Part shown: piece after piece, positions 1-6,795 of the stretch | Numbering within the stretch: the first letter of the stretch is position 1 | Layout of the letters: each line of letters opens with the position of its first letter | Assembly: GCA_963716245.1 (NCBI GenBank) | Contig: OY970300.1 | Span: 124,001-188,000 of the forward strand | Direction of reading: 5' to 3' | Origin: VRUE01 sp963716245 | Lineage (GTDB): Bacteria; Actinomycetota; Thermoleophilia; Solirubrobacterales; 70-9 | DNA: 64,000 nt | The notes under the pieces: generated by a model | Database searches by the model: none | What the model saw: only the letters and a program-made list of their open reading frames with translations | Told to the model about the DNA's origin: nothing | Position numbers and translations under genes: made by a program

Positions 1-66
1 GCGATTGGGTTTGACGGTGTGGACAACGGTGTGGAAAGCATTGATTCTTACAGCGCCGTCGGACTG
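1..66. other. Edge of the replication origin, DnaA-box-like motifs
   Basis: This short non-coding stretch lies just beyond the dnaA stop codon. Positions 18-26 read TGTGGACAA, the reverse complement of TTGTCCACA, the DnaA-box form typical of high-G+C actinobacteria. Positions 30-38 hold a weaker copy (TGTGGAAAG). In this phylum oriC commonly lies between dnaA and dnaN, so the origin probably continues to the left of the window. Only the edge is visible, so box spacing and an unwinding element cannot be judged. Confidence 0.55.
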
Positions 67-1395
67 TCAGGGAGCCTCGGCGGGAGGGCTGTTGATTCCC
101 TCGCGGAGCTTGCCGACGCGAGCGGCGAGCTCGCCGTCCTCGGCGAGGGCGGCCTCGACCCGGCGCAGCGAGTTGAGGACGGTGGAGTGATCGCGCCCGC
201 CGTAGAGCCGCCCGATCTGGGGCAGCGACAGGTCGGTCGACTCGCGGGTGAGGAGCATCGCGACCTGGCGAGCGCGCAGCGGCGCCGCCGCACGGGTCGA
301 GCCGACCAGCTCGGCCCGGGAGATGCCGAACGCGCCCGCCACGGCCTGCTGGATCTCTTCGACCGTGGTCGGGCGCGAGGGGGCGCCGTGCGGGATCAGC
401 TCGGCGATCAGCTCCGGGCTGAGCGGTCGCGCGGTGAGCGAGGCGTGCGCGACGACTCGGGTCAGGGCGCCGTGCAGGCGCCGGACGTTGGCGTCGATGC
501 GATGGGCGAGCTCGGAGAGGGCGTCGCGGTCGCCCTCGGGCACTCCCGCCTCGCGCGCCAGGCGCCGCAGGACGGTCAGCCGGGTCGGCAGGTCGGGCTG
601 GTCGACGGGCACGGTCAGCCCCCACTCGAACCGGTCGCGCAGGCGCGAGGCGAGCGTCGAGAGCTCGCTCGGCAGCCGGTCGGCCGAGAGGATCAGCTGG
701 CTGCCGCCCTCGTAGAGCGCGTTGAAGGTGTGGAAGAACTCCTCCTCGGTGTGCTGCTTGCCCTGGAGGAACTGGACGTCGTCGACGAGCAGGACGTCGA
801 GATCGCGGTAGCGCTCCTTGAACGCCGCGGTGCCGCTTGAGCGCAGCGCGGCGACGAACTCGTTGGTGAAGCGCTCGGCCGTCGTGTAGCGGACGCCGAG
901 GGAGGGGGCGTTGGCCCGCAGGTAGTGGGCGATCGCGACGAGGAGGTGCGTCTTGCCGAGCCCGGGCGGGCCGTGGAGGAAGAGCGGGTTGTAGGCCTCC
1001 GAAGGAGCCTCGGCGACGGCGAGCGCCGCCGCGTGCGCGACCCGGTTTCCCTCGCCGATGACGAAGCGGTCGAACGTGTAGTTGGGGTTCAGCTCGATCC
1101 CGTCGCCGGCGCCCTCCGCGAGCCCCGTCGCCCCCGCCGGAGCCTCGGCGAAGCTGATCGCCTCCAGATCGGAGGTCGCCTCCAGCGCTTCGCGAATCAG
1201 CACGGTGTAGCGGCGTTCGACCCAGACGCGGACGCCGTCGGGCGCGGTCAGGTAGACGGTCGCCCCGTGCACGCCGGCGGGCCTCAGGGGCTCCAGCCAA
1301 AGCTGGAAGGTCGGCTCCGGAACCGCCTCGCGCAGGCGCGCCCGCACACCCTCCCAGAGGGCGTCGAGGCTCTGTGCAGGCGGGTCGTCGGGCAC
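67..1395 (-). CDS. dnaA: Chromosomal replication initiator protein DnaA
   Basis: DnaA is the AAA+ ATPase that binds oriC and opens the duplex. With the GTG start at 1395 the product is 442 aa, a normal length. Domain I is at the N-terminus (ALWEGVRARL, FQLWLEPL). The AAA+ core has Walker A GPPGLGKT at about residues 142-149 and Walker B LLVDD at about 202-206. Domain IV carries the DnaA signature GGRDHSTV at about 399-406. The frame is open for another 33 codons upstream, but those residues do not resemble DnaA and would run over the rpmH promoter. A TATGGT box lies 9 bases before the GTG. The gene is divergent from rpmH, as in many bacteria, with dnaN expected to the left. Confidence 0.97.
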   Translation of the reverse strand: MPDDPPAQSLDALWEGVRARLREAVPEPTFQLWLEPLRPAGVHGATVYLTAPDGVRVWVERRYTVLIREALEATSDLEAISFAEAPAGATGLAEGAGDGIELNPNYTFDRFVIGEGNRVAHAAALAVAEAPSEAYNPLFLHGPPGLGKTHLLVAIAHYLRANAPSLGVRYTTAERFTNEFVAALRSSGTAAFKERYRDLDVLLVDDVQFLQGKQHTEEEFFHTFNALYEGGSQLILSADRLPSELSTLASRLRDRFEWGLTVPVDQPDLPTRLTVLRRLAREAGVPEGDRDALSELAHRIDANVRRLHGALTRVVAHASLTARPLSPELIAELIPHGAPSRPTTVEEIQQAVAGAFGISRAELVGSTRAAAPLRARQVAMLLTRESTDLSLPQIGRLYGGRDHSTVLNSLRRVEAALAEDGELAARVGKLREGINSPPAEAP

Positions 1396-1477
1396 CGGCG
1401 AGCGACCATAGCGGCGCCTCTTCGCGCCGAGCCCAGGCGTGCCGCAAATCCCGGAGAAAGTTTCTCGGGCCCGTCCG

Positions 1478-1483
1478 TATACT
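1478..1483 (+). promoter_or_regulatory. -10 box of the rpmH-rnpA-yidD-yidC operon
   Basis: TATACT lies 10 bases before the rpmH ATG, so transcription should start only about 3-4 bases before the start codon, giving a nearly leaderless mRNA. No convincing -35 hexamer is seen at the expected spacing. Confidence 0.5.
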
Positions 1484-1493
1484 GCGACGGCCA

Positions 1494-1628
1494 ATGAAGC
1501 GGACCTACCAGCCGAAGAGGCGAAAGCGGGCGAAGACGCACGGTTTCCGGGCGCGGATGAGCACCCGCGCCGGCAGGGCGATCCTGAAGCGACGCCGGCG
1601 CAAAGGCCGGAAGCGCCTCACCCCTTAG
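1494..1628 (+). CDS. rpmH: 50S ribosomal protein L34
   Basis: A 44-residue, highly basic protein beginning MKRTYQPKRRKRAKTHGF, the invariant L34 signature, and ending in the usual Arg/Lys-rich tail (RRRRKGRKRLTP). Its length is exactly that of bacterial L34. It binds 23S rRNA in the large subunit. It is the first gene of the rightward origin-flanking operon, 2 bases before rnpA, and is divergent from dnaA. The frame is open further upstream, but the ATG at 1494 is the only start that matches the family. Confidence 0.98.
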   Translation: MKRTYQPKRRKRAKTHGFRARMSTRAGRAILKRRRRKGRKRLTP

Positions 1629-1630
1629 AG

Positions 1631-1999
1631 ATGCCGAAGCGACGCCGGCTCTCGCGGAGCGGTGAGTTCGACCGCGTCTACCGTGACGGCTCCTCCCATG
1701 CGACCCGCCACCTCGTCCTCTACAGCTTCCCTCGCAGCGACGAGGAGCAGCGCGGCGTGCGGCTCGGCGTGTCGGCGAGCCGCAAGGTCGGCGGGGCCGT
1801 CGAGCGCAACCGGGTCAAGCGGGCGCTCCGCGAGGCGTTCTGGGAGGTCGCCGAGGGCCTTCCCCCGACCCACGACTTCGTCCTGGTCGCGCGCCCGGAG
1901 ATCGGCGAGTTGATCGAGCGCGAGGGCACCGCGGGCGTGCGGGGGACCCTGGAAGAGGCCCTGGCGCAGACGGGGATCGCGGAGGAGCGTTCCACGTGA
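1631..1999 (+). CDS. rnpA: Ribonuclease P protein component
   Basis: A 122-aa basic protein that assists the RNase P RNA in 5' maturation of tRNA precursors. The family signature is clear: RRRLSRSGEFDRVYRDG at the N-terminus and the RNR motif region VERNRVKRALREAF in the centre, followed by DFVLVARPE. The ATG at 1631 is 2 bases after rpmH and gives the usual length. The stop overlaps the yidD start by 4 bases (GTGA), so translation of the two is probably coupled. The overlap lies inside a parS-like palindrome. Confidence 0.96.
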   Translation: MPKRRRLSRSGEFDRVYRDGSSHATRHLVLYSFPRSDEEQRGVRLGVSASRKVGGAVERNRVKRALREAFWEVAEGLPPTHDFVLVARPEIGELIEREGTAGVRGTLEEALAQTGIAEERST

Positions 2000-2003
2000 A
2001 ACG
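1988..2003. promoter_or_regulatory. parS-like ParB-binding site
   Basis: The 16 bases CGTTCCACGTGAAACG match the bacterial parS consensus TGTTTCACGTGAAACA at 13 of 16 positions. The inner 14 bases have one mismatch. The arms are palindromic apart from one base pair. The site overlaps the rnpA stop and the yidD start, about 2 kb from dnaA and 3 kb from parAB, a typical place for parS. Confidence 0.75.
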
Positions 2004-2268
2004 CCTCGCCCTGGCCCCGATCCGTGCCTACCAGCGCTGGATAACCCCCTCCCTGCCGCGCCGCTGCCGCTACGAGCCGACCTGCTCGGACTACGCCGCG
2101 CAGTCGATCTCGCGCTTCGGCGTCCTTCGCGGCTCCCTGCTCACCTGCTGGCGCCTGCTCCGCTGCAATCCGCTCAGCCACGGCGGCTTCGACCCCGTCC
2201 CGAGCCGGTTCACGCTTCGCGTGGGGCCTATCGACCCGGCTGAGTACCACGGCGAGGCTCGCACGTGA
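1996..2268 (+). CDS. yidD: Membrane protein insertion efficiency factor YidD
   Basis: A 90-aa protein of the YidD family, which helps YidC insert membrane proteins at the cytoplasmic face. Family marks are the N-terminal amphipathic segment (LALAPIRAYQRWITPSLP), the paired-cysteine motif CRYEPTCSDYA and the C-terminal LLRCNPLSHGGFDPVP. It starts with GTG overlapping the rnpA stop, and its own stop overlaps the yidC start by 4 bases. This is the standard rpmH-rnpA-yidD-yidC order. Confidence 0.95.
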   Translation: MKRLALAPIRAYQRWITPSLPRRCRYEPTCSDYAAQSISRFGVLRGSLLTCWRLLRCNPLSHGGFDPVPSRFTLRVGPIDPAEYHGEART

Positions 2269-3026
2269 TCCCGTTCGCCAACGTCCTCCAGCCGCTGATC
2301 GACGTCGGCAACGCGGCGCTCCAGTTCTTCCACGACAGCGCCGGGCTCAGCTGGGGCATGTCGATCGTCGCGCTGACCGTCGTGACGCGCGCCCTGCTGA
2401 TCCCGCTGACCTACAAATCGCTGAAAGGGATGCGGGCCCTGCAGGCGCTCCAGCCTCAGATCAAGGAGATCCAGGCCAAGTACAAAAACGACCGGCAGCG
2501 CATGCAGCAGGAGATGATGCGCTTCTACCAGGAGAACAAAGTCAACCCCTTTGCCTCCTGCATCCCACTGCTCGCGCAGCTGCCGATCTTCATCACCCTC
2601 TTCTACGTCCTGCGCGACGAGCTGCCCGACGACATCGGCTGCGAGCCGGGGATGTGCGGCGAAGCGGCCTCGTTCCTCTTCGTCAACGACCTGACCGCGA
2701 AGGCTGCGGGCGGCGAACTGATCGCGCTGCTGATCCTCTACATCGGCACGCAGCTGATCTCCGGCCTGGTCATGGCGGTCACGGCCGACAAAAGCCAGCG
2801 GATGCTGATGTTCGTCCTGCCGTTCATCTTCGTCCCCTTCGTGATCACCTTCCCGGCCGGCCTGGTCGTCTACTGGATCACGACCAACATCTGGACGATC
2901 GGCCAGCAGGCCGTGATCCAGCGCCTCGTCCCGCCGCCCGTCCACACGACGCCCGAGGCGGCAGCCGCAATCGCGGCGACCAAACCGCCACCGCCGCCCC
3001 CGCGCAAGAAGAAGCGGCGGCGCTAG
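2265..3026 (+). CDS. yidC: Membrane protein insertase YidC/Oxa1
   Basis: A 253-aa polytopic insertase that inserts and folds inner-membrane proteins alone or with SecYEG. It is the short form typical of Gram-positives, lacking the large periplasmic domain of proteobacterial YidC. Hydrophobic segments are seen at about residues 28-48, 98-116, 152-173, 182-200 and 200-220. The basic loop KSLKGMRALQALQPQIKEIQ and the family motif CIPLLAQLPIFITLFYVLR are present. The C-terminus is a Pro run followed by KKKRRR, a ribosome-binding type tail. The GTG start overlaps yidD. Confidence 0.95.
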   Translation: MIPFANVLQPLIDVGNAALQFFHDSAGLSWGMSIVALTVVTRALLIPLTYKSLKGMRALQALQPQIKEIQAKYKNDRQRMQQEMMRFYQENKVNPFASCIPLLAQLPIFITLFYVLRDELPDDIGCEPGMCGEAASFLFVNDLTAKAAGGELIALLILYIGTQLISGLVMAVTADKSQRMLMFVLPFIFVPFVITFPAGLVVYWITTNIWTIGQQAVIQRLVPPPVHTTPEAAAAIAATKPPPPPPRKKKRRR

Positions 3027-3112
3027 AACGCCAGGTGAGGAGGGGAGCTGGGGACGCCTCTCCAGTGCCCTGCCCGCGGCGGTCTTCCGCTTAGCTATCG
3101 CCGGAAACCGGT

Positions 3113-3241
3113 GGCGGTGGGTAGGTCCCTCGGGGGAGCCTCCCTCCGGCACCGCGGAGTGATTCTTGCCGCGAAGCGGCTCCCCATCAGCGCCGACCGC
3201 AGGGAGGTGCTTGGGCTCCTCCGAGGGACCTACCCACCGCC
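3113..3241. repeat. Long inverted-repeat element E1 between yidC and jag
   Basis: Arms of 28 bases at 3113-3140 and 3214-3241 are complementary with a single mismatch. They enclose 73 bases. The first 50 inner bases (3141-3190) match 41 of 50 ungapped with the core of a second element at 12642-12691, although the outer arms differ. The core contains the hairpin GCCGC-GAA-GCGGC (3168-3180). It lies in an otherwise non-coding gap and would form a long stem in a yidC-jag transcript, acting as terminator, attenuator or RNase III site. Confidence 0.85.
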
Positions 3242-3260
3242 TACGTGCTCTGGAGGTAGG

Positions 3261-3752
3261 GTGCTACGCGTGACCGAGAACGGAGACTGGCCGGTTGAGC
3301 CGGCGGAGAGAGTTCGCGAGCTGATCGAGGGGGTGCTCGACGAGCTGGACCTCGAAGGCGAGGTCGAGGTTCGGGAGGGCGACGACCGGATCGAGGCCGA
3401 GGTGGTCGGCGACGAGGACTACGGCCTGCTGATCGGCAGGCGCGGGCAGACGATCGACGCCCTGCAGCTGCTCTGCTACCAGGCCGCCTTTCGGGGCATC
3501 CGCGACCGCAAGCGCGTCGTGCTCGATGCGGCGGGCTACCGCGAGCGCCGTCGCGAGGTGCTGACCACCCGCGCCGACCGGGCCGCCGAGCAGGCGCTCG
3601 AGGGCGATTGCACGGTCGAGATGGACCCGATGAGCGCTCAGGAGCGGCGGATCGTGCACGAGCACCTCAAGGAGCGCGCCGGGGTCGAGACCTACAGCGA
3701 AGGCGACGAGCCCCACCGCTGCGTGATCGTCGCCCCGCTCGTCTCGGGGTGA
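3261..3752 (+). CDS. khpB: Jag/KhpB-like RNA-binding protein (KH + R3H)
   Basis: A 163-aa single-strand nucleic-acid-binding protein of the Jag/KhpB (SpoIIIJ-associated) family, usually found behind yidC. A type II KH domain carries the GxxG loop GRRG at about residues 59-62, followed by the R3H domain (RRIVHEHL, R-x3-H, about 129-133). The N-terminal Jag_N domain of firmicutes is absent. GGAGG at 3252-3256 is 4 bases before the GTG at 3261 and 13 before the GTG at 3270, so 3261 is preferred but not certain. The stop overlaps rsmG by 4 bases. Confidence 0.9.
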   Translation: MLRVTENGDWPVEPAERVRELIEGVLDELDLEGEVEVREGDDRIEAEVVGDEDYGLLIGRRGQTIDALQLLCYQAAFRGIRDRKRVVLDAAGYRERRREVLTTRADRAAEQALEGDCTVEMDPMSAQERRIVHEHLKERAGVETYSEGDEPHRCVIVAPLVSG

Positions 3753-4432
3753 CGAAGGACCCGACCGCGAGGCTCGGGCCGGAGGCCCGCGGGGCGCTGA
3801 CGACGGTCCTGGAGCTGCTGGAGAGCGAGCGGGCGTCGGTCAGCTCGGTCACCACCCTCGACCGGGCCTGGACGGTTCACGTCGCCGACAGCCTGACGGG
3901 GCTAGAAGTTGCGGCGCTGGGCGAGGCGCGACAGATAGGAGATATCGGCTCTGGGGCTGGGTTTCCGGGCCTCGTCCTCGCCGTCGCTCTACCTGAGGCC
4001 GAGGTCGAGCTGATCGAGTCGGTGGGGCGCAAGTGCTCCTTCATCTCCCGCGCGATCGACGCGGCGGGAATCGGCAACGCCGGCGTCCTCTGCGCCCGCT
4101 CGGAGGAGCTCGCGACCGGCGAGCGACGCGAGGCCTACGACGCCGTCACCGCGCGCGCCGTCGGCCGGCTCTCGACGCTCGCCGAGCTGGCCTCGCCGCT
4201 GCTCCGCGAGGGCGGCGCCCTCGTCGCCTGGAAGGGAAAGCGGGATCCCGAGGAGGAGGCGCAGCTGGAGCGGGCGGCCCCCGGCCTCGCGATGCGGCCC
4301 GAGCGGATCCTCGACGTCGGCGACCGGGCGGGCAGCAGGCACCGCCACCTCCACGTGATCCGCAAGGCCGGCCCGACCCCGACGGAGCTGCCGCGCAGGC
4401 CCGGCATGGCGAAGAAGCGGCCGCGCGGCTGA
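3749..4432 (+). CDS. rsmG: 16S rRNA (guanine(527)-N7)-methyltransferase RsmG
   Basis: A 227-aa SAM-dependent methyltransferase (GidB family) that methylates G527 of 16S rRNA. Loss of this modification gives low-level streptomycin resistance in other species. The SAM-binding motif I is DIGSGAGFPGLVLA. The family segment LIESVGRKCSFI and the motif VTARAVGRLSTLAELASPLL are both present. It starts at a GTG overlapping the jag stop (GTGA). Its position between jag and parA is the standard origin-proximal order. Confidence 0.95.
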   Translation: MTKDPTARLGPEARGALTTVLELLESERASVSSVTTLDRAWTVHVADSLTGLEVAALGEARQIGDIGSGAGFPGLVLAVALPEAEVELIESVGRKCSFISRAIDAAGIGNAGVLCARSEELATGERREAYDAVTARAVGRLSTLAELASPLLREGGALVAWKGKRDPEEEAQLERAAPGLAMRPERILDVGDRAGSRHRHLHVIRKAGPTPTELPRRPGMAKKRPRG

Positions 4433-4455
4433 GCCCCTGCGGGTTCGCGGCTAAC

Positions 4456-4461
4456 TAGTCT
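4456..4461 (+). promoter_or_regulatory. -10-like box upstream of parA
   Basis: TAGTCT lies 9 bases before the parA ATG in the 38-base rsmG-parA gap. Spacing fits a leaderless or nearly leaderless transcript. No -35 element is evident. Confidence 0.35.
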
Positions 4462-4470
4462 GCCCCTCCG

Positions 4471-5230
4471 ATGGGACTCGTCTACGCCGTCGCGAATCAG
4501 AAGGGTGGGGTCGGCAAGACGACCACGGCCGTCAACCTGACCGCCTGCGTGGCCCGCGGCGGCGCCCAGACGCTGCTCGTCGACCTCGACCCGCAGTGCA
4601 ACGCGACCGTTGCCTTGGGCGGCGAGCGAGACATGCACCCGTCCTCCTACGACTGCCTCGTCGGCGAGGTCTCGGTCGCGGAGGCCGCCCGCCCGGCCGG
4701 CCCCGACAACCTCTGGCTCGTGCCCGCCAACGTGCGACCTCGCCGGGGCCGCGGTCGAGCTGCCGCGGCTCGACGGCTCCGAGACGCGCCTCCGCGAGCG
4801 GCTCGGCCCCCTTCGCGAGCGCTTCGCCTTCACGCTGCTCGACTGCCCGCCGTCGCTGGGGCCGGTGAGCGTCAACGCGCTCGTCGCGGCCGACCGGGTG
4901 ATCGTGCCGGTCCAGGCCGAGTACCTGGCGCTGGAGGGGCTGGTCCAGTTCCTCGACACCCTCGGGTCCATCCGCCGCGAGCTGAACCCTGCGCTGAACG
5001 TGTCGGGCCTGTTGATCACCATGCACGACGAGCGCACGCGCCTCGCCCATGACGTCGAGCGTGAGCTGCGCGAGCATTTCCCGGAGATGGTCTTCGACAC
5101 GGTCATACCGCGCAGCGTCAGGGTCGCCGAGGCGCCCAGCTACGGCCTGCCCGTGACCGAGCACGCGCCGGAGTCGCGCGGGTCGGCCGCCTACCGCGCC
5201 CTCGCCGAGGAGCTCGGCAGCCGTGGCTAG
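4471..5230 (+). CDS. parA: Chromosome-partitioning ATPase ParA (Soj), frame broken in this sequence
   Basis: A ParA/MinD-type Walker ATPase that moves ParB-parS complexes during chromosome segregation. The first frame gives MGLVYAVANQKGGVGKTTTA with deviant Walker A at residues 11-18 and then LLVDLDPQCNATVALGG, and is good to about position 4733. The remainder (DLAGAAVELPRLDG, FTLLDCPPSLGPVSVNAL, VPVQAEYLALEGL, PRSVRVAEAPSYGLP) continues in the +1 frame to the TAG at 5228-5230. Removing one G at about 4734 (GTGCGAC to GTCGAC) restores a continuous 252-aa ParA of normal length. Both halves are well conserved, so a sequencing indel or a recent mutation is likelier than an old pseudogene. It overlaps parB by 8 bases. 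Confidence 0.85.
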
Positions 5231-6095
5231 CGGGACCAGGCGCGGGATGGGCCGCGGCCTGGCCGCGATCCTCCCGGAGAGCGACGGCGAGGAGCTCGGC
5301 GACCTGCGCGAGCTGCCGGTCGAGCTGGTCAAGCCCAATCCGAAGCAGCCGCGCACCCGCTTCGACCCCGAGGCCCTGGCCGGGCTCGCCGCCTCGATCG
5401 AGACCAGCGGGGTCGTCCAGCCCCTGCTGGTCCGCCCCCTCCCCGACGGCAGCTACGAGCTGATCGCCGGCGAGCGCCGTTGGCGCGCCGCCCAGCAGGC
5501 CGGCCTCGAGAAGGTGCCGGCGATCGTGCGCGACTCCGAGCGTGCCGAGCGACTGCAGGTCGCGCTGATCGAGAACATGGTCCGCGAGGACCTCAATCCG
5601 GTCGAGGAGGCGCGCGCCTGCGCCGCCCTGGTCGAGGACCTCGGCCTCTCGAAAGAGGAGCTGGCGCGGCGGATCGGACGCAGCCGTCCGTCCGTCTCCA
5701 ACCTGATCCGCCTGCTCGACCTTCCCGACGAGGCGCTGGAGCTGCTGGAGTCGGGGGAGCTGAGCGAGGGCCACGGCCGCGCCCTCCTGGCCGCGCCGGG
5801 CAACGACGTGCGCCGCCGCCTCGCGCGAGACGCGGCGAAGGGCGGCTGGTCGGTCCGGGAGACCGAGAACAGGGTTAAGCTGGCTGGCCAGCCAAAACAG
5901 CGAGGCGAGAGTCGACGGGCGGTCGGGCCCGAGGAGGAAGCGGCGCTGCGCGACCTCGGCGACCGCCTGGAGAGCGCCCTCGGCCACGAGGTGAGGGTCC
6001 GGCCGAGGGGAGGCGAGATCGCGGTCGAGATCCGTTTCGAGGACGTCGACGAGGCGCTGCAGATGGCCCAGCGCCTCCGTCAAAGAGCCGACTGA
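5223..6095 (+). CDS. parB: Chromosome-partitioning protein ParB (Spo0J)
   Basis: A 290-aa parS-binding CTPase clamp. Recognisable parts are the short N-terminal ParA-interaction segment (RRGMGRGLAAIL) and the ParB/Srx domain with QPLLVRPLPDG and the CTP-binding motif LIAGERRWRAAQQAG. The ENMVREDLNPVEEA box and the helix-turn-helix LSKEELARRIGRSRPSVSNLI follow, then a C-terminal dimerisation domain. The GTG at 5223 overlaps the parA stop. It is the last gene of the origin block before tRNA-Ile. A matching parS-like site is at 1988-2003. Confidence 0.96.
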   Translation: MASGTRRGMGRGLAAILPESDGEELGDLRELPVELVKPNPKQPRTRFDPEALAGLAASIETSGVVQPLLVRPLPDGSYELIAGERRWRAAQQAGLEKVPAIVRDSERAERLQVALIENMVREDLNPVEEARACAALVEDLGLSKEELARRIGRSRPSVSNLIRLLDLPDEALELLESGELSEGHGRALLAAPGNDVRRRLARDAAKGGWSVRETENRVKLAGQPKQRGESRRAVGPEEEAALRDLGDRLESALGHEVRVRPRGGEIAVEIRFEDVDEALQMAQRLRQRAD

Positions 6096-6142
6096 GACCG
6101 CTCGCGAGGCTCGGTCTCCGGCCGCTATCATCGCCTCACCTC

Positions 6143-6216
<74 letters not shown>

Positions 6217-6268
6217 TCGTTGCGCCGCGGCCGCGCTTCGCCCGGTCGGACAGGTCGAAGAGCCGACC

Positions 6269-6274
6269 TATACT
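6269..6274 (+). promoter_or_regulatory. -10 box upstream of the bifunctional nuclease gene
   Basis: TATACT, one base from the TATAAT consensus, sits 38 bases before the ATG at 6313. It would leave a leader of about 30 bases containing the GGAGCGGAGCG purine stretch. The -35 region is not recognisable. Confidence 0.4.
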
Positions 6275-6312
6275 TGGTCGTCCACTCGGAGCGGAGCGAA
6301 CTTTTGCAGCAA

Positions 6313-6795
6313 ATGCAGATCTACGGGGTCAGCTTCGACATGGTCGGCAAGCAGCCGATCGTCTTGTTGAAGACGGTCGATGGGAACCGCTTCCTGCCGA
6401 TCTGGATCGGCCACCCGGAGGCGGCGGCGATCCTGATGAAGCTGCAGGGCGCGTCGACGCCCCGCCCGATGACCCACGACCTGCTCTCCGACGTGCTCGA
6501 GCAGCTCGACGCCAAGTGCGAGCGCGTCTCGGTCACCGAGCTCCGCGACAACACCTTCTACGCCTCGATCACCGTCTCGATCGACGGCTCGGAGATGGAG
6601 ATCGACTCGCGCCCCTCGGACGCGCTGGCGCTGGCGGTGCGCGTCTCGGCGCCGATCTTCGCGGCCGAGGAGGTGATCGAGGAGTCGGCGATCGAGTTCG
6701 AGCACGAAGTCGAGGACACCGAGGAGGTCGTCGACAAGTTCAAGGAGTTCCTCGACGAGGTCTCCCCGGACGACTTCGCCCAGGGCGAGTCCTAG
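6313..6795 (+). CDS. Bifunctional nuclease family protein (BFN/DUF151)
   Basis: A 160-aa protein of the bifunctional nuclease (DUF151) family. Plant and archaeal members have been reported to have RNase and DNase activity, but bacterial roles are poorly defined. Family marks are PIVLLKTVDGNRFLPIWIG near the N-terminus, RPMTHDLL in the middle and the conserved IDSRPSDALALAVR motif. An acidic tail follows (EFEHEVEDTEEVVDKF). The ATG at 6313 begins the conserved part; the frame is open upstream, but that sequence lies over the promoter. Its stop shares the palindrome CTAG with the convergent ddl stop. Confidence 0.88.
   Translation: MQIYGVSFDMVGKQPIVLLKTVDGNRFLPIWIGHPEAAAILMKLQGASTPRPMTHDLLSDVLEQLDAKCERVSVTELRDNTFYASITVSIDGSEMEIDSRPSDALALAVRVSAPIFAAEEVIEESAIEFEHEVEDTEEVVDKFKEFLDEVSPDDFAQGES

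Noticed and set aside
1396..1494. N-terminal extension of dnaA by 33 residues
   Set aside because: The added residues have no DnaA similarity and overlap the divergent rpmH promoter and start.
4352..4357. A second CACGTG as a possible parS site in rsmG
   Set aside because: The flanking bases do not form the GTTTCACGTGAAAC palindrome; a bare CACGTG is expected by chance in this composition.
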